Shown here one piece after another: positions 35,401-48,900 of a DNA stretch of 64,000 nucleotides. The stretch is from Rapana venosa (taxonomy: Eukaryota; Mollusca; Gastropoda; Neogastropoda; Muricidae). The notes under the pieces are model-generated. The model was given only the letters and a program-made list of their open reading frames with translations, had not been told where the DNA came from and did no database searches. The stretch covers positions 17,128,814-17,192,813 of the forward strand of contig CM054140.1 in NCBI GenBank assembly GCA_028751875.1. The letters are read 5' to 3'. A program made the translations under genes and the position numbers. The first letter of the stretch is position 1; each line of letters starts with the position of its first letter.

Positions 35401-36663
35401 TGGTGTTTTGGATCACGCTCCACGAAACTACTTTCACTCTTGACATCCACGGCACACTTCACAACAAGGGGTTGTCAAAGTAACACTGGCAGGAATGTGA
35501 GGAAACACAGGCCATAAATCACCAACTTGACCACACACTCGTCGCTGAACTAATGTACACTTTTTGTTTTCCTCAAATAGTTCTGTTTACTCAAAATTTC
35601 AGAGAAGTGTGCTAACTACTCCTGAGCTTTTTGACGTGGCAGAGCATTGCCTGACGCCATGTTTACTTACAGCTAGCAACAAATTGGAAGCGAAATATTT
35701 TCTCTCTACATATATCATCGTTTAGAAAGTGTTGCATTTTATTTATTTGTTTGATTTCACAAATAATTTATTTATTGAGTTATGGATTACTGTGGAAAAG
35801 TTGTGCCATATTTTTGGCAGTTTTAATGGTGTAAGCGATAAAAGTAGTCTTTGTATTGCAAAAAATTTGCATCAAAACAAAACTTTGTTTAAATATCTAG
35901 ATATTTACATAGACACATGAAAGTGATGACAGTCTTTATTTCCCCATGCATCAAATAAGCAGTATGTTCTTTACTCTTTCTAGCCAATGCTCCACTTCTA
36001 TGGATGCAAGTACATTCATTACTGGCATGCATGTGGGTGGTGTGTTAAATGGCTCTTGTTGCTAACAGGATTTGGGCGTCCAATTGCACAAACCCAGTCC
36101 AAACGTAATTGAAAGCTGTTTTTAAAAAAACAAAAACAAAAACTGCTCAGCACAACACTACATACAACGGCAATAAAAAAAAAAGATATAATTCACACAC
36201 ACACACACACTCTGTTTCTTTCTTTCTTTTTCTTTCTTTTTTTCTTCTTCATTTTTTGGGGAGGAGTTAGTTTTATTATTATTGGTTATGGTAATAATGT
36301 AGTTAGATAAATATTGATCAATGTTTTTTTTCTTTCCTAGATAGATGGCTTGATGAAAAAAAAAAAGGAAATGTACTGATATTCAATGTACTATCTGGAA
36401 ATAAAATTTTGACTTGACTTGACTTCACACACACACACACACACACACACACAGGGCAGGAAAAAACATTAAAGGGCATTCACACACTGACAGTTAGGTA
36501 CATGTATCACTGTATGTAAATTGTATGTACATACTCATGGAACACACTTTTTACACAAATCTCAGGGCAGGATGAAAAAAAGTTGTGTAAACTTAATCTT
36601 TTACCCCCATAAAGATCATTTTGACTTGACTTGACTGCACATGCACATGCGCGCGCGCACACA

Positions 36664-36700
<37 letters not shown>

Positions 36701-36803
36701 TTGCCCAAAATGCATTGCTGGCTGAAAAAGTCAATGTAGCGAGCACCCCAGCAATTCCTCAAGGAGTTGGAGTGAAGTAAGTGTTAGGTACACACGAACA
36801 TAA

Positions 36804-36843
<40 letters not shown>

Positions 36844-37201
36844 GTTGAGTCAAGTCAAGAACTTTTTTTCATTCTGCCCTCACCAAAGAAAAAAACAAAA
36901 AATCCAGAAAAATGACTTATAAAAGCATTTAAAAGGCAATATCAATATATAATCAAAAGAACAAGAAATAAATGATGATTTTTTAAAAATAAATGCAGAC
37001 CTCACAATACAAGATTAAACAAAACCAAGACAGTACAACATAAGCTCAAGTCATACATACAAATAATGAAAATCCAAAATAACAAGAGTGAGAATAACAA
37101 TTTACAAACCAGCCAGATGTAAGATAACCTTGAGCATAAGTCAAAGTCAAAGTCAAACTTTTATTTTCAGATGGACCATGGTACACTGAATGATCAGTGC
37201 A

Positions 37202-37270
<69 letters not shown>

Positions 37271-38102
37271 AAATTAAAAGTGTGTGTGTGTGTGTGTGTG
37301 TGTTTAATTAGATTATGGGTATTGTCTTAATTGAATCTATGATCAAGTTATTCTCATCTATCTTTATTCTCAAACGGACACATTCGATAACTCTTTTCCT
37401 GTTGGAATGGTCCTGTTTGATTCTCAGACATTGCATTTGCTTGTGCAGCAACTAGGCTTCTTAGTAGGCTGCAAAAGAAGCTAGAACTTTCATTATAAAC
37501 CTTCGAGTGATATCATCGCCAGGTTTATAACGACGGATTACAGCAAGTGATTCATTTCTAAGAAACTGCCACCATCTGTGACCCAGGTCAGTTTATATTT
37601 TCCCAGTTTGTAAGTTCGAAAAGTTTTAGGAATAGCCTCCAATAGGCCTAGCCTAAATTTATAGCAAGAAGCTGAGAATTCGTGTGGTTTGGGCATGCTA
37701 TGTAAAAAAAAAAATTCATTGTCGTAGTAGAATCTTTTAAAGATACAGACGTAAGACTTTATCCAATGAACTCTGAATAGTTCAGCTGTCAGAACGCAGG
37801 TCTCGATCGCGGGATCTAGTTTTTACCAAGTTAGTTACCATAGATTTTTTTTTTTAATGACCTGGTCTTTTATAGAGGTGTGCAATAGATCGTTATATAA
37901 AGACATTAATATGAAAAATTAAAATAATTTTTCCCAGATGGTCCATCTCATCAACAAATTTGGATACAGGAGATTTTTGTAGAAAGTGTTTCGTGAGTAT
38001 GTGTACATGATGTGATTTACATGATTGGTACAGTGATCACATGTACTTGACCTCTGACTGTCAGTGTGTGAATGCCCTTTTATGTTTTTGAATACTGTGT
38101 AG
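35401..38102. promoter_or_regulatory. Divergent intergenic region between transporter and RBR ligase
   Basis: Start codons of the two genes face away from each other across about 2.7 kb. The transporter-proximal part (35401-35690) is single-copy-looking and contains a CRE-like TTTGACGTGGCA and, on the minus strand, AACATGGCGTCAGG, which is both a YY1-like site and a good Kozak start for a 14-codon upstream frame. Further right are (CA)n at 36425-36453 and 36655-36695, (GT)n at 36805-36841, 37205-37269 and 37281-37303, and repeat fragments at 36330-36420 and 37140-37205. Promoter assignment is inferred from geometry. Confidence 0.4.
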
Positions 38103-40067
38103 GTGCTGTTCAACTAAAGAAAGAAGTGAAGATATCCCATGGATGAAGAAGGAGGTGCCAAATCTCTCCCTGTGTCTGCATTGGCTGCCAGCTTGAGCTT
38201 GGACAACATGCCCATGGATCCAGACATTGCTGTTCCAGAGGACAATCTGATGGAACAGCGAGATGAGGCTAGTTAATTTTCCTTTGTTTTTTAAATTTTC
38301 CAACCCTTCCAACTTGTTTGCCAACTGAGTTAATCTAGCTGTATGCATTAGAGTATTCATGAAAGATTTAGACTCATAATCATGATAATGATATTTCATC
38401 ATAATCAGGTTGTTTCCTTCTGTCTTCTCATGTCACACATGACTTTATTTCAATATTTGAAAATCATGTGATCTTGATCCCATACCTGCTTCTCTTTTCA
38501 CATAGTGCCTGCCACAACTTATACCCACTATCACGAAAATAGTAAACTCATCTCTTGTTTCAGGAAATGTTCCATCAGCCTTCAAAACTGCTATAGTCAC
38601 ACCTCTACTCAAAAAGCGTGACCTTGACCCTAACATTCTGAAGAATTATAGACCTGTTTCCAATCTACCTTTTATTTCTAAAGTCCTTGAAAAAGTAGTT
38701 CTCAAACAGCTCAACCACCTTCTCGGCTTCTCTCCAGCAATCTTCTTCCTGAGTTTCAGTCTGGCTATCGCGTCAACCACAGCACTGAAAGTGAAACCAC
38801 CTTAAACATGCTTCTACTCGCTTCTGACTCAGGTAAAATCTCGATTCTCACTCGACTCAACTTATCGGCAGTTATCAGCAGCCTTCGACACTATAGACCA
38901 CTCAATTCTTCTCTCCCATCTTCAAAAAACGTTCGGTGTTACTGGCACAGCCCTCACTTGGTTTAATTCATACCTTACTGACTGATTCCAGATAGTTGCA
39001 GTAAACAAGTTTCAATCAGTACCTGCCAAACTGGAATGCAGAGTCCCACAGGGATCAGTTCTAGGCCCTTTTCTTTTTACTCTCTACACTGCCCCACTGT
39101 CACATATAATTAACCGTCATCAAATCAACCATCATTTTTATGCAGATGACTCTCAGAGTTTACAAAAGCAGTGGTACTCCTGAAAATCTGCCTTCTCTCC
39201 TGACAAATAAAGCCCACTGCTTTGAAGATATTCAAAACTGGATGACACAGAACAAATTACAGCTAAATGCAGAAAAAAACTGAAGCCATGCTCGTAGGGA
39301 CTAAACACAAACTCTCTTCCATTACAACAGCTTCAACAGAACTCGGCAATACATCAGTCCCTCTATCCACTGCTGTGAAGTATCCAGATGTTGTTATCGA
39401 CAACACACTCTATGCAAAAATTCATCACCCAGACAGGTCTGTCAGTCATGCTACTATCAATTACGGTGTATTGGTGCAATTCGAAAGTACCTGTCCACCA
39501 ATCCAACATCCAAACTTGTCATTTCTCTCATTCTTTCACGTCTGCACTTTCGCAATTCTCTTTTGGCTGGTCTGCCAGCATCATCTATCTACTTTCTTCA
39601 ATGTATACAAAATTCACAGCTCGACTAGTTCTCAGAAAGAAAAAATCTGAGCACATTACCCCTCTCTTGCAATCTCTCCACTGGCTGCCTGTGCCAGAGA
39701 GTTAACTATAAGATCAGTACCCTCTGTTACAAATGTCTCCACAAAACAGCTCCCTCCTACCTCTGTGAATGTCTTCACCTGTACACTCCTTCACGTTCCC
39801 TCCACTCTGCTGCAGATACCTTGTTCCTACGAATAATTAGATTCAACCAATCCACCATTGGCGTTGGCCGCCGCTCTTTCTCTATTTCGGGTCCATCGAC
39901 CTGGAATGAGCTCCCTCTCTCTCTTCGCCAGAAGCCTACTTATGACACTTTTAAATCCAACCTCAAGACATTATTTCAAAGTCAAACCTTAGATTTTCCC
40001 CTCCTGTTTCATATCAGAACTGTCCACCTTCACTAACCCATGTCCCATCACCCTGCTAAAGTATATG

Positions 40068-40138
<71 letters not shown>

Positions 40139-42846
40139 TTTGAAAAACATTTGACTATTAATATTGAGTATTAACATTTTATTTCGTAGATTGGTCTGCA
40201 GCGTACCATGTTTGTAATATCTGTTTGTTTAAACTTTTGATTGTTCATCATTGGTTGCATGACTGTGTAAGATTAGATTGAATGGATGCATTTTGATTTG
40301 TCTTTGCAAGATGTTCCATTTATTATTATTATTTGTGATTGTGCCTTTAATGGCATTGAATTTGGTGTTCAGTCGATACTTATGTCATGTGTTTTGTTCA
40401 TATGTGGATCAGTGGTCTAGAGGTATCGTGCCTGCCCAGAAAGCAAAAAGTCTGGGTCAGAAGTATGCAGTGATTTGATCCCCATTTGAGCCAAAAACTT
40501 TTCTCCCATCCATTGGACCATGAGTAGTGGTCTGAGTGCTAGTATTTTGGATGAGACAATAAACCGAGGGTTGTGTGTTACTCAAAATTACTTAGCGCAC
40601 GTAAAATAACCCACGGCAACAAGAGGGTTGTCCCCGGCAAACTTCTGTAGAAAAAGGGCACCCTGATAGGGAAACAAATACAGTTGCAGACAGGAAAATA
40701 AAAATAAATAATGGGTGGCGTTGCTCTTGTGGCCACACACGTGACACAGTCTCCCTGGAGAGAGAGCAGTCCAAATTTCATGCAGAGAAATCTGCTGTGA
40801 CTCAAACAGTTAAAGCTGTATTTAAAGATGTAGATAAAATAAAAATTTTAAAATATAACCTCGTCTGTGTTTTGTGTGTGCTTGCAGAGACAATCTCTCG
40901 TGCCTTTATAGTTTGTTTGTGTTCAGTAAGAATTTGCGACATACTGTGATAAATTTCACTTAACATAGAGATGCATGCGTGAGTTTTGTATTAGAATATT
41001 GTTTTAACTGTAGTACTTATGTCTTAACTGGATAACAATTTTATTTTCAACTACTAAACTGAACATTTGTCAACAGTACACGTAGATGTAGTTTAGCTTT
41101 TTTTTTAATTATTAAAGCATACAAATTACATTTATTTTGCTAATCTTGATGAGTGAAGTAGCTTCAAGGACAAAGTGGTTTTTTATTTTATTTGGTGTAT
41201 CATTTGATATATTATATGTGTGCACTCTGACATTTCTAAGAGGAGGGAGGGTTTTTAAAAAAAAAAAGGCTTCCAAGTTATTTGCCATAGGCATTTTGTA
41301 AATTGTATGATGTAATATTCATATTGTGGAAATACTAATAGTCGTTTAAAGTTAGGGAAGATGACTTCAGTGAACAGACTGAAAAAAACTCATTTAAAAA
41401 AAATCTTTAAATGATCATAGAAAATTTTTATCTGCTTTGCTAAGTTTACATTTTCAGGATGACTTTTAGAACATTTTCTTCATGTATTCACTTGTATAAT
41501 GTAGGTTTTGTGGATGTTTACAAAATGTACTGTAAAGAAATAGCCACATGATTGTGCTTAGTAAGATAACAATGGGAAGAAACAACCTGTTTACTAACTA
41601 GTTTAGTCTGGCTTGTTGTGCATTTTGAGCCAACTGCCATTGTGATTGTGGTTTGGTCAACATCCCTTCAAGTTATAGAGCTAATTTTTTTTATGGGGGA
41701 GGAGGGGGAGGATTATCAGCATAGTAAATTAGTATAAACACAGTGTATATCAATTTAAACCTAAGTGTTTTTATTGTTTTGCATTACAATACTAATAGAC
41801 CATTTTGAATTATATCTTACATGTGGGGGGGTTCTTCTCCTCATCTACTAGAGCTCAGAGGATCATTAATGGTGACATGTTTGCGTATTTATGTGGCTCT
41901 TTTAATCCACCATTAAGGTAGCCACATTCCGACATAGGGGATTTTCATGTGGTTAAAACAGGCACAAAAAAGTGTGATATCATCTTTATATGGACATCGA
42001 TAACTTGAAAAAATAGAGATAACAGACTGTGTGTGCATGTATACGTTTGTGTGTGTGTATGAGAGAGAGTGTGTGCACATCACGTGTGTGTGTGTGTGTC
42101 TTTGTGTGTATATAATATATAACACGTGTGTGTGTTCTTAACCACTTTTCAAAAATGCCATTTTTAACACATGCCTGTGTACAGTTGCTGTACAAAAATT
42201 GAGCTGCCATTTTCAAACATATCATTGTTAACAATAATATTGCTTCATTGTTTTTTTCTGTGAATAGGTGTTGGCCATTCAGTCTATCTATGATGGTGGA
42301 GAGGAGGAGAGGATTGTTGTACTCAGTGAACCCACAGAAGAGGGCCATGGACTGTTTCGTATACAGGTGATTACAAGTGGAGTTGTGTTCAGGGGAATTA
42401 AAACATTTGTGTTTTGTGTTTGTCATGCTTAGGGGTGGAAAATCAAATTTGCACAACGCTATAAGGACTACAAGTTGGGGGGAAAATCAAATTTACAAAA
42501 CATTTTAAGGACTACAAGTTTACTGTTTAGGGATCCAGGTACCCGGGGGGGGGGGGTGCTCTATCAATTATAAACAGCATCCCCAACTTCTGGAAATTCT
42601 GTCCTATATATTTTTTTCCTTTTCAGTTATCCTCAATGGATTTTTTTCCCCTTTTCTTCTCTCTGCCTGTCTGTGTGTTTCTCTGTCTCTCTTAATGTGA
42701 TTACGTTTATTGTTATTTTTGGGGGGTATATGTTATACAATTGTTTGTGTTTGTTTGCCTTTTGGGGGGTTTTTTATGAGGGCCTGGTGTAAAGAAGCCC
42801 CTGGCTTATCCAATTATTGGATGTACCCTCATTAAAACATTCAAGT

Positions 42847-42931
<85 letters not shown>

Positions 42932-45900
42932 CTCCCTCCCTCCATCCCTCCCTCCCCCTCTCTCTTGCTCACTTATTTTTGCCTTTCCAGTCCATTGTCC
43001 TTCATTTTTATCAAGCAAGTCTGACAACATTTATCTTCTAACACAGTGTAGGATAATTTGCCCATACTGTTTCAATCTGGCAACCAGGTAGTGAAACACC
43101 TGGATGAGCACTCAGGTTCTTTCTGCAGTGTTATATGTATGTCCATATGGCAATTGTTGTTATTATTACTTTTCAGTGTTTGTACTCTTTCTTTATGCTT
43201 TTTTGTTATATGGGAATGAGGGGATGAATTAAACAGAATGGCTAGAGTGCTCAGTGCAGCCTAATTTTCATTGCTAAGGAAAACAATACTTAGGGTACTG
43301 AATCATTAAACTTATTGTTGGGGTGCTTTTGGGTTGACATTCTTTGTTATTTGATGAGAATAGTATCTACTGAGTCTTGACTAAAGTTGTAAATGTTCAT
43401 GTGAGTTTTGGAATTAATTAAGGTGACAGCCCTAATATTGCCTTTGAGGTTGATGGGGCTCTTAAACATTTTGTTTTTAAAAAACGAATGCTATAGGCAA
43501 AGGTAAAGACTGTTTGACTTCAATCTCTTAAGTCACATATTTAATCTCAGTGGCATCTGGTGAATTAAGGGTGGGGAATTTCACAATCTCCGAAGTCAAC
43601 TTCAAGTGCAGACCTGCCAGTGCCTTAATTCCTTTCACATACACATGCAGAAGATCAAAAGTGCACATTAAAGATCCTGTAATTCATGTCAGTGTCAATG
43701 GGATACGGAAACACAACCATACCCAGCATGCAACCTGTACAATGAAATGAACTGCTCTGAAGTAGGAATGTGTCTGCTGAAGCCAGCAGGCAGACCTGGA
43801 AAATGACAAGCATAGGAGAAGACCAGGCTCTATGCATCCCACCCAGTAAGGAAACGCAGACAGAGACAGACAGAGATTAAAGAAAAAAGAATAAGGTAAA
43901 ACAATTCTGTAACTTTTGTGTGCCAAATGTTGATACTTGTTTATCCCCCATGATTGTCTGTTATGACTTATTTCAAAAACAAAAAGCAAATCCATTTCAG
44001 ATCAAAATACCCGTGGTAACACCATCAGACGAGTGCGAAGTCGACATGATGCTGCCAATGTCGGAAAGCTCCAGTCCTTCACAGTCAGGAAAGCAAAGCC
44101 CTTTGGGAGCTGAAGGGGGAGAAGGAGTAGGGGAGGGGAATAAGGAAGGGGGAGCAGCAGAAAGCATGGTGGAGGGAGCAACGGCTTTAACTCCCCCTCC
44201 TAACGTAGGGAAAGGCGTGCATTTGAAGCGGTCTATTTCAGGTGAGCAGTCTGCGCTGTGTGGCCCACTAAAGAGAATGCTACTGCTAACAACTCACTTT
44301 TTACTGCATTATATCTTGTGATTTTAGTTGAATGAAAACTGCTGTTGCACATGTAGGTGCCATTCAATCAAGCTTTCACATACAGAGACCAACTAACATA
44401 ATTCTACATATATATATACAAAACATGTTCAGTCCATTATCATTGGCATTGTAGGAAACAATGATGATGAGTTTTTTGTTAGTGTCAAGGCTTCTATCAA
44501 CTTTTTTTGCAGAAACTACATCACAAAAATATAAAACTAAACCAAACATCACCACCCCCCCTAAAAAAAAAAAAGCACCCCACCAAACAAAAACTTCCTT
44601 TTTTTTAAAAAATATATTTCTGACCTTAAAGTAAAAGGCCACTCTACAATTTTAGCTCAAGGATCTGCTAAACGTTACAGATCATTGAAACCAGTAGCTG
44701 ATCAATGTAGGTACTAAGGTGTGTGAACAAGTTGGGTATGAAAACAGATGGTCTGTTACCTTTTTGTGATGGTTCTGAAATGCTCATTGAGCCAAGCTTG
44801 GAATAGGTTGATGTGTGTCCAACACTGTTTATGAGCGTATGTGTGTGTGTGTGTGTGTGTGTGCATGCAAGCATACACATGCATGCATGAGTGTGTGTAC
44901 ATGTGCATGCTCGCATGTGAAGGAAATTGTGATTTTTATGAACTTGATGGTACATCATCTCCAAATTGAAACTCTCTGGCTACGCAATTTTAGGACAGCG
45001 GTGGACAGGGTCGTTCAAAGTGCGTTACCTTCACCCCCTCAGTCTCCATCTGACATTGCCACCCAACTACCCATCAGAAGCCTCGCCATCTTTCATGCTG
45101 TCGTGTGTGTGGCTACACAACACTCAGATCAGCGCCCTCTGCAAGCAGCTTGACAAGATGTGGGAGACCACTCCCAACATGCCGATTATCTTCTCCTGGA
45201 TCGACTGGCTGGAGAACGAGAGTTTTAGGTGAGCGATGCATGAAAAGAATGGTTTGTGGAACGCGAATATGTTATGTGTCTGCGTCTGTGCATGTACACA
45301 TGTGCACATTATCCATAAGTGGTGCATGGTGGTGTAGCTGCGCGTTTCTCTCCCTGTCTATAAACTTGTCTGTTCGTACATTCTTTGAGTTTGGAAATAA
45401 ATCTGGTTTTGCCAAGAGTCATGTTTTCTTTCTGATGTTATGGAAAGGTTTTTTTCTGGTTTCTTTAAAATAAAAAATTTTTAATAAAAAGCAACCTCTC
45501 TTAGTAAGTTAGTTACATCTGTAGCCTTTGTAGTCATCGATAGGTTGTGGATGTACACAGTATACTCGTCAATTGGCAAATTAATCTATCTTGTAGACTT
45601 TTTTGCCTTACGTCACAAAACCTTCACTTTAATCATGTTTGTTGTGTTTGTGAGGAAAAGATATGATTCTCATAGTTTATTGTTGAATTTTTGTTGTTAT
45701 GCCTTGACTATAAGGCTCAGAGGTTAAACAACAATGAGATTTGTGCGTATATGACTGACTGTTTTCGTCCACCATTAAGGTAGCCACATTCTAACTTCAG
45801 AGAGGATGTCTTAACATGACACCAGTGTGCATGCATTTTTTAGAAATAATATATATATTTTTGTCATTCGTTCTTATGGCAAGAATGACCTTTTCCGAAA

Positions 45901-48900
45901 GGCAAAACAGATTTTAACATGTTCATAAGATGTTCTGCATGCTTTCCCCACATGGGGCCTCAAGTTTGTAGTCTCACCTCAGTTTATAGTCTCATCTGAA
46001 GGACTTTTGGGGGAGTGGAGTCAGTACTGGTGGTAACTCCAGGGGAAAAATCCCCTTGAACAGGTGTCTCAATGGTGGGTTTGAATATTGACATTATCAT
46101 GAAAATCACCATGTAAGAAAAAAAAAGATTAAATGTGCTCTTTGTGCCTCAGGTATCTGATAGGGAAACAAACACACAAGCAGGCAGGAAAAAAAGAAAA
46201 AATGGGCAGCACTGCTTTGTGGTAACACGCTATCCCCCAGGAAGAGCAACTGAAAGTAGTATACAATACAATAAAAACAACGTAGTAATCAACACAACGC
46301 AATGCATTGTAATAATATAATCCTCTACCCGTTTCTTTTTTTAATTGGCACATCATCGTTAAAAAAAAGTTTTAAAATGTAAAGAAACGCCAGTGATATC
46401 CATATTCACCCAAGACTCGAGCCACAAATTTGTTTTAAAAGGGCATGAAAGAAAAAGCCAGTGATACACACACAGACCCACTGTGGACCATAAAGTGACA
46501 AGTCACTCACCACTGTGATGGACTTTCAGCTGCCTGGGCCTGACCGACAAGCTGGTGCTGATGTCGGAGAGTGAGGAGGATCCCAGTGCCGATGTGGACG
46601 ACCGTGCCATGTCAGAGTGCACAGAAGTGGGCCTGGCTGTCCACACCCTCCTGCAGTGAGTGACCGGCCGCTTGTGTCAGCCATTGGTGGTGGTGGTGGT
46701 GCCAGTTTTCTGGGTTATGGTGAATTTCACTAAAAGCTTAAGGGTTTGTGATTATGCTATCTCAGTTTTCTGGGTTATGGTGAATTACACTAAAAGCTTA
46801 AGGGTTTGTGATTATGCTATCTCAGTTTTCTGGGTTATGGTGAATTACACTAAAAGCTTAAGGGTTTGTGATTATGCTATATATATATGAATCTCAGTTT
46901 TCTGGGTTATGGTGAATTTCACTAAAAGCTTAAGGGTTTGTGATTATGCTATATATATATATATATGAATCTTTATGGCAATTTATTTTTGTGAACATCA
47001 TCAGCTCATTGTGACAAGTACGCTTGTTCAAAATGATATATATGAATTTTTGTGGCAATATTATTTTTGTGAACATCAGCTCATTGTGACAAGTATGCTT
47101 GTTCAAAATGTGAAGAAAATGTTCACTTTGGTCATCTCAAATTTTGAAAATCAAGGTAGTGATGATGTGAATTTTGTATTATAAATGTTAGGGAAAAAAT
47201 AGTGGGAATATAGTGTAGAAGCACATGAAGTGTGTCCAAATTGATGTAACATAAAATATTTTGGAAAACTGCTGCTTGCTGAGTGCTGCTCCCAACCTGT
47301 TTGTTATGGGGATTTGTTCATTTGAATACAAATGTTATTGCCAGAAAGAAGTTGCTTCAGCAGGTTGTAGCTGGGGAACTAAGGCATTTTATCATTCACA
47401 GCAGGACTGGAAAGGAATGGGGGTTGTTCTGACCTGCTTATTCTTTTATATGTAACAGAGTGGAGATATTTGATCTGCCAAAACTCTGTACAACTCAGCA
47501 ATGGTAGTACAGGGTGGCCTCTAAGAAAGAGGCTGCATAAATATTTCATTTTACCACAAAGGCAAAGTGTATGCAACAGGCAGTTTTCAACCACCACCCA
47601 AGGAAACAGAGCGCTGCACAATTTGCTAGTGTGTCCCAAAATAGTAACACGTTGCTCTGATCGCATGGGAGGTAATCTACTTACCACACCATCACATATA
47701 GTTTTAGGGTTTCAGTGTTAGTGAGAAAACTGAAATGGTCAAATTTCATCCATTTTTCTTATCTGACTTAATTAAAAGGATTTTTTTTTGCTGCTACAGG
47801 AACCAGCACTACAGTTTGATAGAGCAGGAATTTGAAGAACGTGTAATAACTTGACGACTGTTTTCCTAATGTTTTATGTGGAATGCCTTTTCTTAAATGA
47901 TAGAAATTATGGTGCAAAAGAGGGGGGAAGGAACAGGGAGCAACAAGCTGAAATCCATGTCAAAGGATATATACATAGGATGCGTGTGATTGTTTTTTGG
48001 TTGGGGTTTGTTTTTTGTTTGTTTTTTAAGGAGGAAGGGGATGTACAATCAGGCCCAGCTCTGCTCTTGTACCTGGAATATGCCGTAAGGTGGAGAATGC
48101 TGCTCAGTATAGGACAGACCTGACAGGTGTAGTTACTTCTTAGGACTGGAGTTTATGCATCCTAGAGGACTGATTGACCAGGGACACAGTGGATTCAATC
48201 AGGACTTTTTTAAAAATAAAAAAATATATAAAAAAGAAAGAGAATGATGTAGAAAAATGGATTGGCAAGGGGTAAAAAACTAGAAAAGAAAAAAAAGGAT
48301 GAAAAGAAAAACAAGTGAAGGGATGATAGTAAAAAAAAAAACCCAACATTTTTAACACACAATTTTTTTTTTAAGCTGGTGGTATTATTATTGATAGTTG
48401 ACACGCAGCATGCAAATCCAGCATAACTCAGTCAAGGGCCCAGTGCTAAAATTATCCCCCTTCCATTTACCAAGTCCAAGTGCGGTCAGTTTCTGCTATA
48501 TCTAGCACCAGCTGGGGTGGGATGGATAGCAGCTAAGAGGAGCTGAAAGTGAGGAAAACTGACATCTGTGTGTTTGTACGTCTGAATTTGTGATACTTCA
48601 ACCACACTACAGGCTTGAATTAATAAAAATCTCAAAAAAGTATTTTTCTGCAGTGCAGGCTGTCGTAAATATCCTGAAGTTTTTTCTTTCTTCTGTTTTC
48701 TCAGCTACAACAATCAGAGAGAAGCCATAGAGTTCTGCAAGTCGATGCAGGAGTGCTGCTTGTGCTTCGATGAGAAACAGGGGTCCAAGTTTTTCCGTCT
48801 GGATCCGTGCAAACATCACTTCTGCTTCGACTGCATCACTGCTCACTGCAACGTCCATGTCACTGCTGGTACCATACAGTACCTCACGTGAGTTGTCATC

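Noticed and set aside
44376..44642. Minus-strand 88-codon frame with hydrophobic stretches
   Set aside because: Driven by A/C homopolymers and lies in RBR intron 3; no splice sites or homology.
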